From: Astrocystis sublimbata | Lineage: Eukaryota; Ascomycota; Sordariomycetes; Xylariales; Xylariaceae | DNA: 64,000 bases | Reading direction: 5' to 3' | NCBI GenBank assembly: GCA_022453515.1 | Contig: JAJNNY010000004.1 | Span: 1 to 64,000 of the forward strand | Shown here: one piece after another, positions 38,795 to 49,135 of the stretch | Numbering within the stretch: the first letter of the stretch is position 1 | How the letters are laid out: each line of letters opens with the position of its first letter | The notes under the pieces: model-generated | What the model saw: the letters and a program-made list of their open reading frames with translations, nothing else | Databases searched by the model: none | Told to the model about the DNA's origin: nothing | Program-made: the position numbers and the translations under genes

Positions 38795-41047
38795 TCATTT
38801 GACTTTCCCCATGATCGTCTCAGGCCCTCTGACGACGTCCATTTGCGCCGCTCGGGCCTTGACCGAGTTCAACATGCTGCGCTCAAAATCATCTCGGGAC
38901 CTGAGCACCGCCTCAACCCACGTGATCTGCAGATCCCAGTAACGAGACTTGAAGTCCTGAAAAACATCAGGTATCGCTTCTTTCTCCGTCGTGAGGAGCT
39001 GCAGGAAGTACTCGGTGACCCGCCAGGTCTGCGTGATAGTGTTGCTAACATCTGTGTTGAGTGTACGGAAAAACTCAAAGGCTGTTGAGATATCGTTGAA
39101 GATCTTATCCTGGAATGGGTCGGTGCGTCTGAACTTGGCGCCCTTATTCCGTACGCACATTAGATACTGGACCAGCAGCTCGTCTGCGAAGATCTCCACA
39201 AATATGTCTACGAGCGAGTGGTGAAGGACTTGCTGATAATCACCGACGTACTCCTCGAACGTCACGATCATCTGCTTCATGGCCATCGTCTCGTACCACC
39301 GCGGCGTGAAAAACGTTGTGATGACCGTCTTGAAATCGACCGAGATGACTAGCTTGGCAAACTTGTTGATGCACCACGTGCTGAAGTCGACGTAGCCATC
39401 CCGGAGCAAGCCCATCTCGGATTCGGCGTGCTCCATATATTGCGGCGTAACGAAAGGCTCGAACTTTTGCTTGAAGCCAGAGAGATAGGCCATCCGGCCA
39501 TCTTCCTCGTTGTCATCTATGCAAGCCATCTGGTCGTTGGCAGTAGCAACAAGCCAATCTTGCAATGCCTGAAAGCCGTCCAGCTCGGATTCCCTGTCCG
39601 CTTCATATTTCGCTGCTTCTTCCTCGAGCATTTTTTGGAAGGTTTGCTGTCGACCGCGCAATCGGAGGAACATGGTGTCAATAACACCCTCGGCAACGTC
39701 CGTTCTCTCCGAGTTCCCAGCGACATCAATCTGCTCGCGAAGCATGCGCCACATGTCGACCAGGTTCCTGGTCCGAAAGTAGCCGTATTCGTCAGTGTCC
39801 AGGTTCGAACCTTCGACATTCCGGTCGGCGAAATCGCGTTTCTCCTGGGCGAAAATACGGTCGATCCACTCATCCAGAAACTTGATGATCAGCTGTCGGA
39901 AATCCTTGACAAGCTCTTGCTCCCGGTTGTCAATCACGTGCGGCCGCAAGTCGCTCTCTGCGAAGCCGAGTTTCCGCATTTTCTTGTAGTATTTCTCGGG
40001 CCAATTGATAATCTCTAGAGTGTGTGCCGAGCTCACATCCGGATCTTCTATCAGGCCAATCAGAAGATCGTGCATAAGCTGGTGATATATGTCGCCGAAT
40101 GTTTTCAGGATCTTCCACTTCTTGGGCATCAGGTGGACCATTCCCTGCCGGACTGCATTGAGATAGTTAAAGTACCACTTCATCGAGTCGGGGAGTTTGG
40201 TCGGATCGTCCAGGAACTTTTCCCTCGCCTCGGCCAGCTTCTCTTCGCAGTTCGTTCTGATGGCCTTCAGGAACCTATCCTTGTATCCTCTGACTTTCTT
40301 TGCTCCGTCCGTTATGCTCTGAAAACGGGTTGCCATCTCCTTGTGGTCCTTCAAGGCTTCCTGGAGCGCCTCCACCCTCTGGTCACTTTTCTCCTCTGCC
40401 TCGACGACGATAGCAAGGCGCACGACAATTCCATCGTCGCCATCGCAGACCAGGTTGATCATGTCGAGGGCAACCATGTCGAAGTGGCTGTCGAACCATT
40501 CAATCGCATCGTCCAGCCTCGAGAAATAGTCCTCTAATGTCGATTGTAAGCTCGCATCGTCCGCCCGTTGTATCTGCTCCATGGCATCGTCGCGGATGTT
40601 TCGTAGTTTTGTCAGCTCGTAGTGTATTCGTAGTAGATTCGGCATGTTCTTGGTGTCCTCGGCATCCTCGCCCAACATCATCTCAATCCCGTTCAGGCGA
40701 TCGTTGAAGGACTGCAGGTTGTCGACCATGGTCTCTACGGCGCCGAAGTTGCGGTGGGCTTGCGACACGATGTTTATGCTGGTGAAGTCCTTGATCATGT
40801 TCTGGGACTCGGAACACAGGGTGTCGATCTTCATCATCTCGTCCCGGATGGCCTGCACGGTCTTCTGGCCATCGGTGAGCCCGTTCATGCCGGCCTGGGT
40901 GGTCTCGAGCTGGTCGCGCAACCCGCCGCGGAGCTGCGAGTCGACGGCCGCCTTCTTGCGCGTAAACTCGAGCTTCAGGGCTCCGATCTTGTCGAGGTCG
41001 TCGGGGTGTCGGAGAAGCTCCGAGAGCTTGACGAGCGGGGCGTCCAT
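38795..41047 (-). CDS. sec6: Exocyst complex component Sec6
   Basis: A single uninterrupted frame of 750 residues, close to the usual Sec6 length. The N-terminus has MDAPLVKLSELLRHPDDLDK and a coiled-coil region through about residue 130. The rest is the helical rod expected of exocyst subunits, with Sec6-like segments such as GMVHLMPKKWKILKTFGDIYH, INWPEKYYKKMRKLGF and FLDEWIDRIFAQEKRDFADRN. Sec6 is a core subunit of the octameric complex that tethers secretory vesicles at the plasma membrane of hyphal tips and septa. The lack of introns in a gene this long stands out among its neighbours. The first ATG of the frame is used; no upstream in-frame ATG was seen. Stop at 38795. Confidence 0.92.
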   Translation of the reverse strand: MDAPLVKLSELLRHPDDLDKIGALKLEFTRKKAAVDSQLRGGLRDQLETTQAGMNGLTDGQKTVQAIRDEMMKIDTLCSESQNMIKDFTSINIVSQAHRNFGAVETMVDNLQSFNDRLNGIEMMLGEDAEDTKNMPNLLRIHYELTKLRNIRDDAMEQIQRADDASLQSTLEDYFSRLDDAIEWFDSHFDMVALDMINLVCDGDDGIVVRLAIVVEAEEKSDQRVEALQEALKDHKEMATRFQSITDGAKKVRGYKDRFLKAIRTNCEEKLAEAREKFLDDPTKLPDSMKWYFNYLNAVRQGMVHLMPKKWKILKTFGDIYHQLMHDLLIGLIEDPDVSSAHTLEIINWPEKYYKKMRKLGFAESDLRPHVIDNREQELVKDFRQLIIKFLDEWIDRIFAQEKRDFADRNVEGSNLDTDEYGYFRTRNLVDMWRMLREQIDVAGNSERTDVAEGVIDTMFLRLRGRQQTFQKMLEEEAAKYEADRESELDGFQALQDWLVATANDQMACIDDNEEDGRMAYLSGFKQKFEPFVTPQYMEHAESEMGLLRDGYVDFSTWCINKFAKLVISVDFKTVITTFFTPRWYETMAMKQMIVTFEEYVGDYQQVLHHSLVDIFVEIFADELLVQYLMCVRNKGAKFRRTDPFQDKIFNDISTAFEFFRTLNTDVSNTITQTWRVTEYFLQLLTTEKEAIPDVFQDFKSRYWDLQITWVEAVLRSRDDFERSMLNSVKARAAQMDVVRGPETIMGKVK

Positions 41048-41988
41048 GGTGAGAGAGGTTCGGGGAGGCGCCAGTGCAGCCGTCGCAGTAGTTCAGCCTA
41101 TACCATCCCGCAGGCTAGTTGCGAGGACGGATTCTGCACCACCAGGTCGGTTTACTCGGTGTTGGACGCTATCAATGGTATGGAGTGGTGTGGTGGTGTA
41201 GTGGTGTAGTCGACGAGCCTGAAACAGAGTGATGGATATAAAGTATGATTGATGGTGAGATGTCGCGGGCGGACAGGGTACGAGGTACGAGGTACCTACA
41301 CCATTCATCATGGATTGCATGTGCCTTACCTACATGTATCTAAGTACTTACCTACACGTACCCCGCCCCGCGGGTGAGATAAAACTTGTCTGTCTGGTCC
41401 ACCGCCAATACCCCGCTCAAGCGATCAAGTCTTGTTGCACCCGCGTATCCAGGTAAGTACCTACCTATGGATTGCCTGCCCCAGCCCAGCCCCCAGCGCC
41501 ATAAAAGGTTGGAATCCTCTTCCTGGAAGGTAATTCTAATATGCTATACCTAGGCTTGCGATAGTAAGAAGATATCTTTAACTTTGCCGCTGCAGCTTTG
41601 GCTTCGTCACCAAGCCATTGATGCCAGCTAGGGTATGGCATGATACACAAATCGACATAGTGCTAACCCTGAAAAGACATGGGGGTTTTTGGAAGTGTAC
41701 CTCCATCCACATCATTAGCAATGCATCGAAATATAAGCGGGCTCATAAAAGAAGGGAAAAGAGAAAAGACCGAATCGCGATGACTGGCCGACGAGAATAT
41801 CACTCATTTATGAACCGATGGCCGGTGCAACTTTTGACTCAGTAAAATTGAATTGGGAAACAATGCGAAGTCATCGCCATCTCTCGCCGCCATAAACCCC
41901 CAACGCCAGCCAGCATGCCAATACAGAATGATCAAACCCAATTCATCAAAAACACAATCATCCGCACCGGACCCGGACGCTTAGAAGT
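41048..41988. other. Intergenic region upstream of sec6
   Basis: Promoter side of sec6 and 3' flank of the TauD-like gene. CCTACC/GGTAGG-type runs occur around 41285-41360 and 41450-41465. No gene is visible. Confidence 0.55.
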
Positions 41989-43512
41989 CTAGTCGCCCTC
42001 CAATCTCGCCACAGGCGGCTGATCGTTCACCTGGATCCCACCGCGTTTCTTCTCTTTCGAGTCCCAATACGGCAGTCTCCAGCCGCCTTCGCCTTGCGGC
42101 ACGGACAGCCACAGCCTCATGAGGTGGCGTCTGGCCAAGCCGCTGTTAGGCGGGTGATCGGTGTATGCGGTGCGCGCGTGGAGGGTGTGCGAGTTGCTGA
42201 CGAATTGGATGTCGCCAACCTCGAGGACCATGTGCAGCTTGACGCGCTCGCACGTAGCCTCGAGTAGGTCAGCGGCCTCCTCCTGCGCCGCCGACAGCGG
42301 CGGGATGATGCCGAGGTCCGAGAACCGCTTGAGGCTGCGCACGTAGTAGGGATCCCACTTGCAGTAGACACGCTGCTCGCGCTCCGGGTGCGCCGGGTCC
42401 GGCGTCTCCAAGTAGAAGACGGCACCGCGGATGTACGGTTCCTCGCCCTCCGATATCTCCCCTTTCCGATCAAAGTACCATACCGGCTGCGTCAGTAGCT
42501 CTGCGACGTCCGGCCGCTCGGCTTGCAAGATATTCCAGACATGGTGAATTGATGCCACGTCCGACTCCCCACCGGATTGGGCCCGCGCAACGCACAGGAG
42601 GCCGACGATGTCGCATTCATCGGCGTGGAAAGCCTGCCAACGATGAGTCAATATCTGCCCGGAAAAATCCGTATCACGGACTCCTCAGTTTTGATGGGCG
42701 GACTCTATTTACCTGTCTGGCTGTTGTCTTGTAAATGCGCACCGAGTCAATCTTGGTGTCATCTACGTAAAGGTTCTGGACATGGCCGAGAATGTGGCCG
42801 TTCCTCTGAACATCATCGTTAGTCTCGACACAGACAAAGAGCATGCCGCAATGGCCAGTCAAAACCAAGTGTCTTTGTCCAGCCATCAAATGGAGAGGGG
42901 GCGAGCTCACATTCTGCGAAAGAGGATAACCGATATGGACCCCCAACCCGAAGTACGCAACAGCAGACTTGAAGTTCCCCCATTCGTTGACGGGGATGCC
43001 TTTCTTAAACAGCATAAACCCCTTTCCGTTTATGAGCTCTCGGCGCATGGCCGCCAAGTAGCTATTTAGGCTGGGTAGAGGGAAATTATCCTTTGTGATG
43101 CCCGTAATCGGCAGCTCGGATTCGATAAAGTCATCAGCGGCCCTAGAGATCTCCTCGATCTCAGATGCAGAGAACTGATGGACCCAACGCTCGGGGTTGT
43201 TGGCATACTCTTCGGGTCGCCATACTGTCTGGCCTTCAATGCGTCGTGGGAAATCACTGTAGGGGTATATGTGATCATATAAGGGGGGATGTTGGCCTAA
43301 GTCCCGATTAAATTGTCAGTCTATGCAACACGGCTAGCTATGGCTTGTTTTTGTTTTTGTATTCTTGGGGAGGATACCCCTTTCCTCGGTTCAATCTTAC
43401 CTGATGTCTTGATTCCATCGGGGAAGATGTCTGAGTCGACAGTTTTCACTCGTGCCTTTAGGCTTCGTACCGGGTCCTCCGGTAAGCCGGCGTCCAGAGC
43501 AATGGGCGCCAT
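41989..43512 (-). CDS. TauD/TfdA-family Fe(II)/2-oxoglutarate dioxygenase
   Basis: Four exons: 43401-43512, 42911-43296, 42713-42805 and 41989-42633, giving 411 residues. The introns (104, 105 and 79 bases) have donors GTAAGA, GTGAGC and GTAAAT. The fold is indicated by HPPLYDHIYPYSDFPRRIEG near the N-terminus, the metal-binding HxD in AFHADECDIVGLLC (H200, D202), and the C-terminal block NSHTLHARTAYTDHP with the distal His (H349) and the 2-oxoglutarate-binding Arg in RRHLMRLWLSVP. Fungal relatives are often annotated as taurine catabolism dioxygenase or as TfdA-like, but the substrate cannot be read from sequence. No signal peptide, so probably cytosolic. Nothing next to it suggests a sulfonate operon-like cluster. 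Confidence 0.88.
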
Positions 43513-44938
43513 GACGAGGTTGATCTACCACAGGTTTCCTTAAATGTACTATTCTCTTCCAGTATGGTAAGTATTCTAGGATTGTGAACAGAGTCAATAT
43601 AGGATAGTTGCATGTATGAATGAGGAGCACGTGTACGCCGACGACTCGGCTGTGACATCTTCCTTTATAAAGAATATGCCAATGTGCATTCCAGTCTTAT
43701 CTGATTCATTATTCATCAAGGCTAACGGTACCTGAATCTCACTCCGATCTGTCTTCCGTCTTGGTAGCTTCGTAAGTATCCGGGGAAGAATGCCGGATTG
43801 TTGGCGAATATTGCGTGATCATAACACAATATGGCGGAAACCAATCAGCGCCCATGCCCGGTCACAAAGCGCACAAAGCGCACCAATTCACCAGTTTTAG
43901 CTAACGATGGCTTTCCGAGTTATCTTGGCTTATGATCATCTATCTCTTAGTGTAAGAAGGTGAAGACGACGTCGTATGTCATTCAGCGGCAAGGAGCTCT
44001 CTAATACGTTCATCGCTGTTACATCCCGGTGGTCTAGCTTACGGAGGGATGCGACGCTACGGGGCAATAGCCTCCACTGATGAGGAGCGAGGCTTGCTTC
44101 AAGGTTCTCCGCGATTGATCATCCCATTTCCTTATTCCTGACAGTTTTCACCGGAAATCATAGCTCATATGTGTCCCTTCTGCAACGGTTGCATGCAATG
44201 AAACGTGGAGCCGCCGCGAAGTTGATCCATCAAGGCAGGCTCGGCAGGTTAACAGGCATACATACAATCGAGCAACCCATTCGCAGCCCTAAGACATAAG
44301 CTTACCAACGCCGGCTTCGGGTTGCTTGATAAGCCAGATCCAGATCTCTCTTTGCTGCTTGCCATAGGCGATAGGTCAGATGTGACCTGATTTGTTCGAC
44401 TTCCATGCAATGACACCCTATGTGATGCATCCAAGAACGTACCTACCTCGCCTACTTCAATAAATACCTACCAAGGTAAACTTCAGTAGCACCCCCCTGT
44501 CTTGGAGTAGCTTCTGCTAGAATACCAAAATTTGTATGTCATTCTAGCTCTATTTGATTTGATCGAGCGTCAACCTATGAGGCATTATCCCGGTTACCGT
44601 ATCTACCACCACCATATACGTCCAGTGGGCCCTCCTCCTCCCACCAGCGGACGAATCTCATAGGGCTTATCAGCATGCGCCAGCTTGCAGACTGGCTCGC
44701 AAAGTGATGCCTTGAGATGAATCGTGAGCGAGAGCGCGATAAGCGCGAAATTGGGTTACACATCATATTACTGACATATCGCTGAAGCGAAGCATCCAAT
44801 TGTCGTCTGTGCGACGCGGGTGTTTGTATAGGTAACTCCGGCAAGCAAAGCCTCCCTCCGGCACGTTTCCCCGATAACCTACTAACCGAGCCGTTGCTCT
44901 TATCGTTTTGCGATCGTTGCCCAAATCGCCCCCCTCTC
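43513..44938. other. Intergenic region with no recognisable gene
   Basis: About 1.4 kb between the TauD-like start and the end of the membrane-protein gene, both on the minus strand. An antisense-looking open frame (44575-45231) overlaps the last exon of the membrane protein and is not credible. I see nothing else. Confidence 0.5.
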
Positions 44939-46119
44939 TTACTTTCTGAACAAATTGGTTTGTGAACCGAAGAATGGGTTGGGTTGGAACTCGTGAGCAT
45001 TCGATTGCAGCTCGTTGTCGCCAAGCAACCTGGATTTGTCATCGCCAGAGTCTGCCACCGGCGGCGCGCACTTGATCTCGCCCCGGAGTATCTCGATAAT
45101 CGAGACAATGGGCAGCAATAACATACCAACAGAGAGAAGCTGCCCAAAGCTCCACTGCCTCTCACCCCCGTCGCTGAGGTCGACCGGGTGATTTCCGCCA
45201 AAGGCGTCGGCGAGCAGAGAGATACGTACAATGGCGCCGATAGAGATGGATGTCATCAGCAGCAAGCCACCGATCTGGATCGTCTTATAGAAGCGCTGAG
45301 CGCGCGAGTGGAGATACCACGTCGCAAGCACAAAGACCACTACGTTCCCGGCGATGACAGCAATGGTTCCGAAGATCGAGAAGATCCTGTTCCCGGTTGG
45401 GGCCTGCGCCGTTCCATCGGTCTCCTCCCAAGCGCACGTGATAGGGAACGTAGAATCGTTGATATTGTTCTTCACAGCTGCTAGGATGTAAATGCCGTAC
45501 AACGAGCTCAGGACGAGGTTGACGAAGATGAGGAACTGACGAAGCCATCGCAAAACCCAATCTCTTCGGAAATCGTGGACGAGCGCCAGTAGACTCGCGT
45601 TATGCACTGCCATAGACAATAGAGACAGGATCCAGATGATAAAAAAATGGTATGGCGCGATGGAGTCTATCCTGCCCAACCCCACGCTCTGGATCCCGAT
45701 GCCTGTGAGGATCTGCTGATCCGAGTATGCATTGAGTAACTTGCGTCGCAGGATGCTGGGTTTCTGGGCCGAGGCGCGCCCGCGCGCCTCTTGAAAAACC
45801 AACGATGCGCTGACTGACAGAGTTTATGCAGTTAGACACCGACTTCGAATCGAACGACGCAGGGGTACTTACTGACCAGCGCGATAATGGCTGTGATGAT
45901 GAACGACAACAGAACCTATGCCACCGCACACACCGTCGCGTGTTAGTTACTAAGTACTTAATTAAGTAAGGAGGTAGCGCCACCTGCAAACCCCCAAACT
46001 CCCAAACCCCCCCCGGATAGGCTTGGATTCCAAGGTTAGCTTAGCTGACAACATACCCCTATACCCGCCACCCCCGAATCGCTAGGGATAGCTGGCGGCG
46101 CATTCGTGCACTTCGCCAT
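44939..46119 (-). CDS. Multi-pass fungal membrane protein, function unknown
   Basis: Three exons: 46057-46119, 45873-45915 and 44939-45813, giving 326 residues. The donors are GTATGT and GTAAGT; the introns are 141 and 59 bases. The protein begins MAKCTNAPPAIPSDSGVAG. The first hydrophobic helix (VLLSFIITAIIALVIS) is created by splicing of exons 1-3, with exon 2 only 43 bases. Further membrane segments lie around YHFFIIWILSLLSMAVHNAS, FLIFVNLVLSSLYGIYILAA, IFGTIAVIAGNVVVFVLAT, IGGLLLMTSISIGAIVRIS and LLSVGMLLLPIVSIIEI, about six or seven in all. The C-terminal tail is acidic-polar and cytosolic-looking (SNAHEFQPNPFF). I recognise the general type of uncharacterised ascomycete integral membrane proteins but no named family. 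Confidence 0.75.
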
Positions 46120-46807
46120 GATTTCGCGACCAAGATGCAGTCCGTGATTTACCACCAGCGCCGTAGAACTGGGTTCCGGTATTCACTTTCGGGAATAGGT
46201 AAAGGTTAACAAAGCTCTACTAAAGTTCTGTTGGGTGACAATGCAATTGAGATAGGCGCTGTTTCAAGGGAGAAGGTGAAACAAAAAGGGACATATGTTC
46301 AAAGGACAGGATAAATGCAAACCACATAACAAACTTGGAAACGGGTGAAGAAGGCTGGTGGCGAGCTCATGTGGCTATGTCTGTCAGGTATGAAAAGCTT
46401 GCCTTTGCTGTGCTGCCTACCGCGACAGGCAATGATACGACGCTATCCTTCCGAGCCTCACCTTAAACGCCTACGCTGACAAGGCGCTTAGAGGGGCAAG
46501 CGCATCCCTGTAGCCTCCAACCGGCAGAGACAGCTGACATGAACCCTGACCTTGATCCGGCGGCGTCATGCGCATTGGCTGGATGATGCGATGCCAATTT
46601 TCTTGGGGCTTTATGCAACCACTGGTGTCGGGGAACGAATACTGTATAGTGGGAAATGAGTTCATCTGTGAATGAATGGATGATCGTCACGTATGTCAAT
46701 TCAACGAGGCTGGCCTCCAATGCGCAGTATGATATCTAACTAGGCTGAAACCCCGCCCCCAAACCCTTAAACGCCACAGTTTCTTCTCTTTTCACTTTCC
46801 TCACATC
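46120..46807. other. Intergenic region between hsf1 and the membrane-protein gene
   Basis: These 690 bases contain the 3' flank of hsf1 and the promoter of the membrane-protein gene, both on the minus strand. No coding region is visible. Confidence 0.55.
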
Positions 46808-49135
46808 TCATGTCCTCCGTTGCCGCTTCATGGCTCGATTCGGGCTGTCTTCCGAGTCCTCTCGCGAAATCTCCTCTGTGCCACTCGGACTCGGTGACTT
46901 GTGACTGGGTGTATTGGTCTCCACAATTCGGCCAGCCTCTAGTCCGTTCCCAGATAATCCACCTGTGTTGTCCGGTATGTCCAGATTCCAGCTATCGTTG
47001 AAGGCGGGTGTATCAAAATTGAAGTCATTGCCAATGCCGTCAGGGTAGTCTTCCAAGTCCAGGTATTTGTTGATATCGACCTCATCACCGACGAAATAGT
47101 CTTCGGGCTGGTCATCTAGACCCGGTATCCGGCCGGAGGGGCTGAGAGGGCCGAGTCGGTAATTGAGATCCTCAAGCTGCTGTTGCTGCTCCTTTTGCAG
47201 GCGTTGAAGCACATCTAACTCTCCCTGGGTCTCGGATATACGTTGAATGGATGGCGGAATCACCGAGGGTATGGCAGGGGAGACGGACGAGGGAGGGTTG
47301 GTATCTGGGTGACTGCTTGATCCTGGCACGCCGAGGACGCTGGGATCCGAGCGTACAGGAGGCGTGGCGATTGGTGACGGGGCAGATGGTGTAGGGGTCG
47401 GGACGCCGTTACTTTGCCCTCCGGACATGATAGACAGCATACGGTTGCGTTGGTCGTTTGTCATGTTCACCGCAGTGTTAGCGGCTACGTTTGACAGGTC
47501 GATCGGCGTGTTTCCGGTCTTGCCGGCATTCGAATTGGCATCTTGAATGAACTTGAGCATCCCCTCTTGGGGATTAGACTCGAGCTCTTGCTTAAGATAT
47601 GATGGTGTGCCAGCCGAGTCGAGTGGGGTGTCGTACAGCTCCGTAACTTGCGCCGACCCCGCCTCTTGACTGGGGAAGCTGGGATGAAGGGGCGGTTGGG
47701 GAGTGGTGGAGTGCGAGGCAGGTTGGTTGCTGGGAATGGGGGGCAGGAGACGTTGCGCTCTCTTTGGTGTCCCAACCTTTGCGGGATTTGGGGGCATCTG
47801 CTGCTGCACCCAGTCATCGAGGTCGACAACGCTGCCTTGGGCGGTGGTGGGCATTTGTACGTTGGGTATGATGCTCGCAAGCAGGTCGTTCACGTTCTGG
47901 GTTCCGCCTTGCTCCTCTAACGATTTCCTGAACACGTTCGCTAGAAAGTTCAAGATGGCGTTGATAGAGTTCTCGTGGCGGTTATGCATGTTCTGGAACA
48001 TCATCGCTTGTTGAAAAAGCTGGTTATGTTCTTGCCGCAACCGACTGATCGCGTCGCTGATCTGCTTCTGACGATGTTGCAAGGTCGCCATCTGATCTCT
48101 CACCAAGGCCAGCTCTTTCTTCTGGAGTGGACCTGCCTCCGGCGCTGGCAGAGCACGGCTAGGCGTACTTGTCGGGTGGAAGGTTTGGGCCACCGCATCG
48201 TCGATCGGTGTTGCATCGTCGTCACTGTCCACCTCGCCGTCTTCTCCACGTTTCTTGCCGCCCTTCTTTGTATTACCACTCTTGGGCTTGTTGATCAACC
48301 ACAGAAGATTCGGATGCCCACGTCTAAAATATGGATTATAGTACTCGCTTGGGCTTTTGTTTTTCCTTTCGCTAGCTTTCATAGAATTGTCCGAGAGGCC
48401 GACCTTCTTGTGGAAACCATACATGTTTAGTTGTCGCACAAATGATGCATAGTTGTTGTGCTTGAATAGCTCGGGAATCAATGTCTTTGCAAATTCATCT
48501 TCGTCGAGCACGACGAAAGAGTCGCCCTTGTCGGACCAGCGGATCAGCTCCGTGTTCTTCCCATCCTCCAAAAAGCTATGGAAGAATTCTAGGTCAGCTT
48601 TCTAGTAAGCAGATCGAAGGTGGTGGGGAAAACACGGGAAACAACCAAGAGTGAAGACTAACCTGTTAAGTTTCTGGACGAAGGGCGGAATCTGTTTCCT
48701 TTTGGCCTGAGCTTCTCTCTTCGCTCTCTGCGCTTTCTCCTCGAGCAGCTCTACGTTATCGTGCTCGTCTACAGGCCCATTGGTCTGGTTCGGCAACACG
48801 GTGTCGTCCGCGAAGCCCGACCACGGATCGTTGGGCTGTGGTGAGAATGTGCGATTTGAAGTGATTAGGGCATTGTTCCCGCCTCTCCTGGCTAGTGCGT
48901 TGGAGGGGGCAGGTGGCCCCTGCGGGAACTGACCTTGGCTGGGAGATATCATGCCGTAGGGATTGATCTGGTTGGGGACATTGTCGGCATAGTTGCCCGT
49001 GTTGTTCCCATTCCACCTGAGCATTTGCTCTGGGTTGCTGAATTGCTGAGGCATTTGCTGTGGCGTTGGCATGCTACCTGGGGCTGGTCGTTTTCGAGAA
49101 TTCGAAGGAGGCATCGGGTGGTAGTAGGTGTACAT
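46808..49135 (-). CDS. hsf1: Heat shock transcription factor
   Basis: Two exons, 48663-49135 and 46808-48575, with an 87-base intron (donor GTTAGT, acceptor CATAG) inside the DNA-binding domain. The product is 746 residues. The HSF winged-helix domain (about residues 150-255) is complete: IPPFVQKLNSFLEDG, TELIRWSDKGDSFVVLDEDEF, LFKHNNYASFVRQLNMYGFHK and YYNPYFRRGHPNLLWLINKP. A heptad trimerisation region follows (LVRDQMATLQHRQKQISDAI to LFQQAMMFQN), then a long Ser/Pro/Gln-rich activation region. HSF binds nGAAn repeats in promoters of chaperone genes and is usually essential. The first Met of MYTYYHPMPPSN was used; a start seven codons later (MPPSNSRKRPAPG, 49114) is equally possible. An open frame extends upstream, so a further 5' exon cannot be excluded. 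Confidence 0.92.

Noticed and set aside
40022..40537. 171-codon plus-strand frame inside sec6
   Set aside because: Antisense to an intact conserved exon; no independent support.
44575..45231. 218-codon minus-strand frame overlapping the membrane-protein gene
   Set aside because: Out of frame with the hydrophobic helices of the gene at 44939-46119, and rich in Ser/Arg as expected for a shifted frame.
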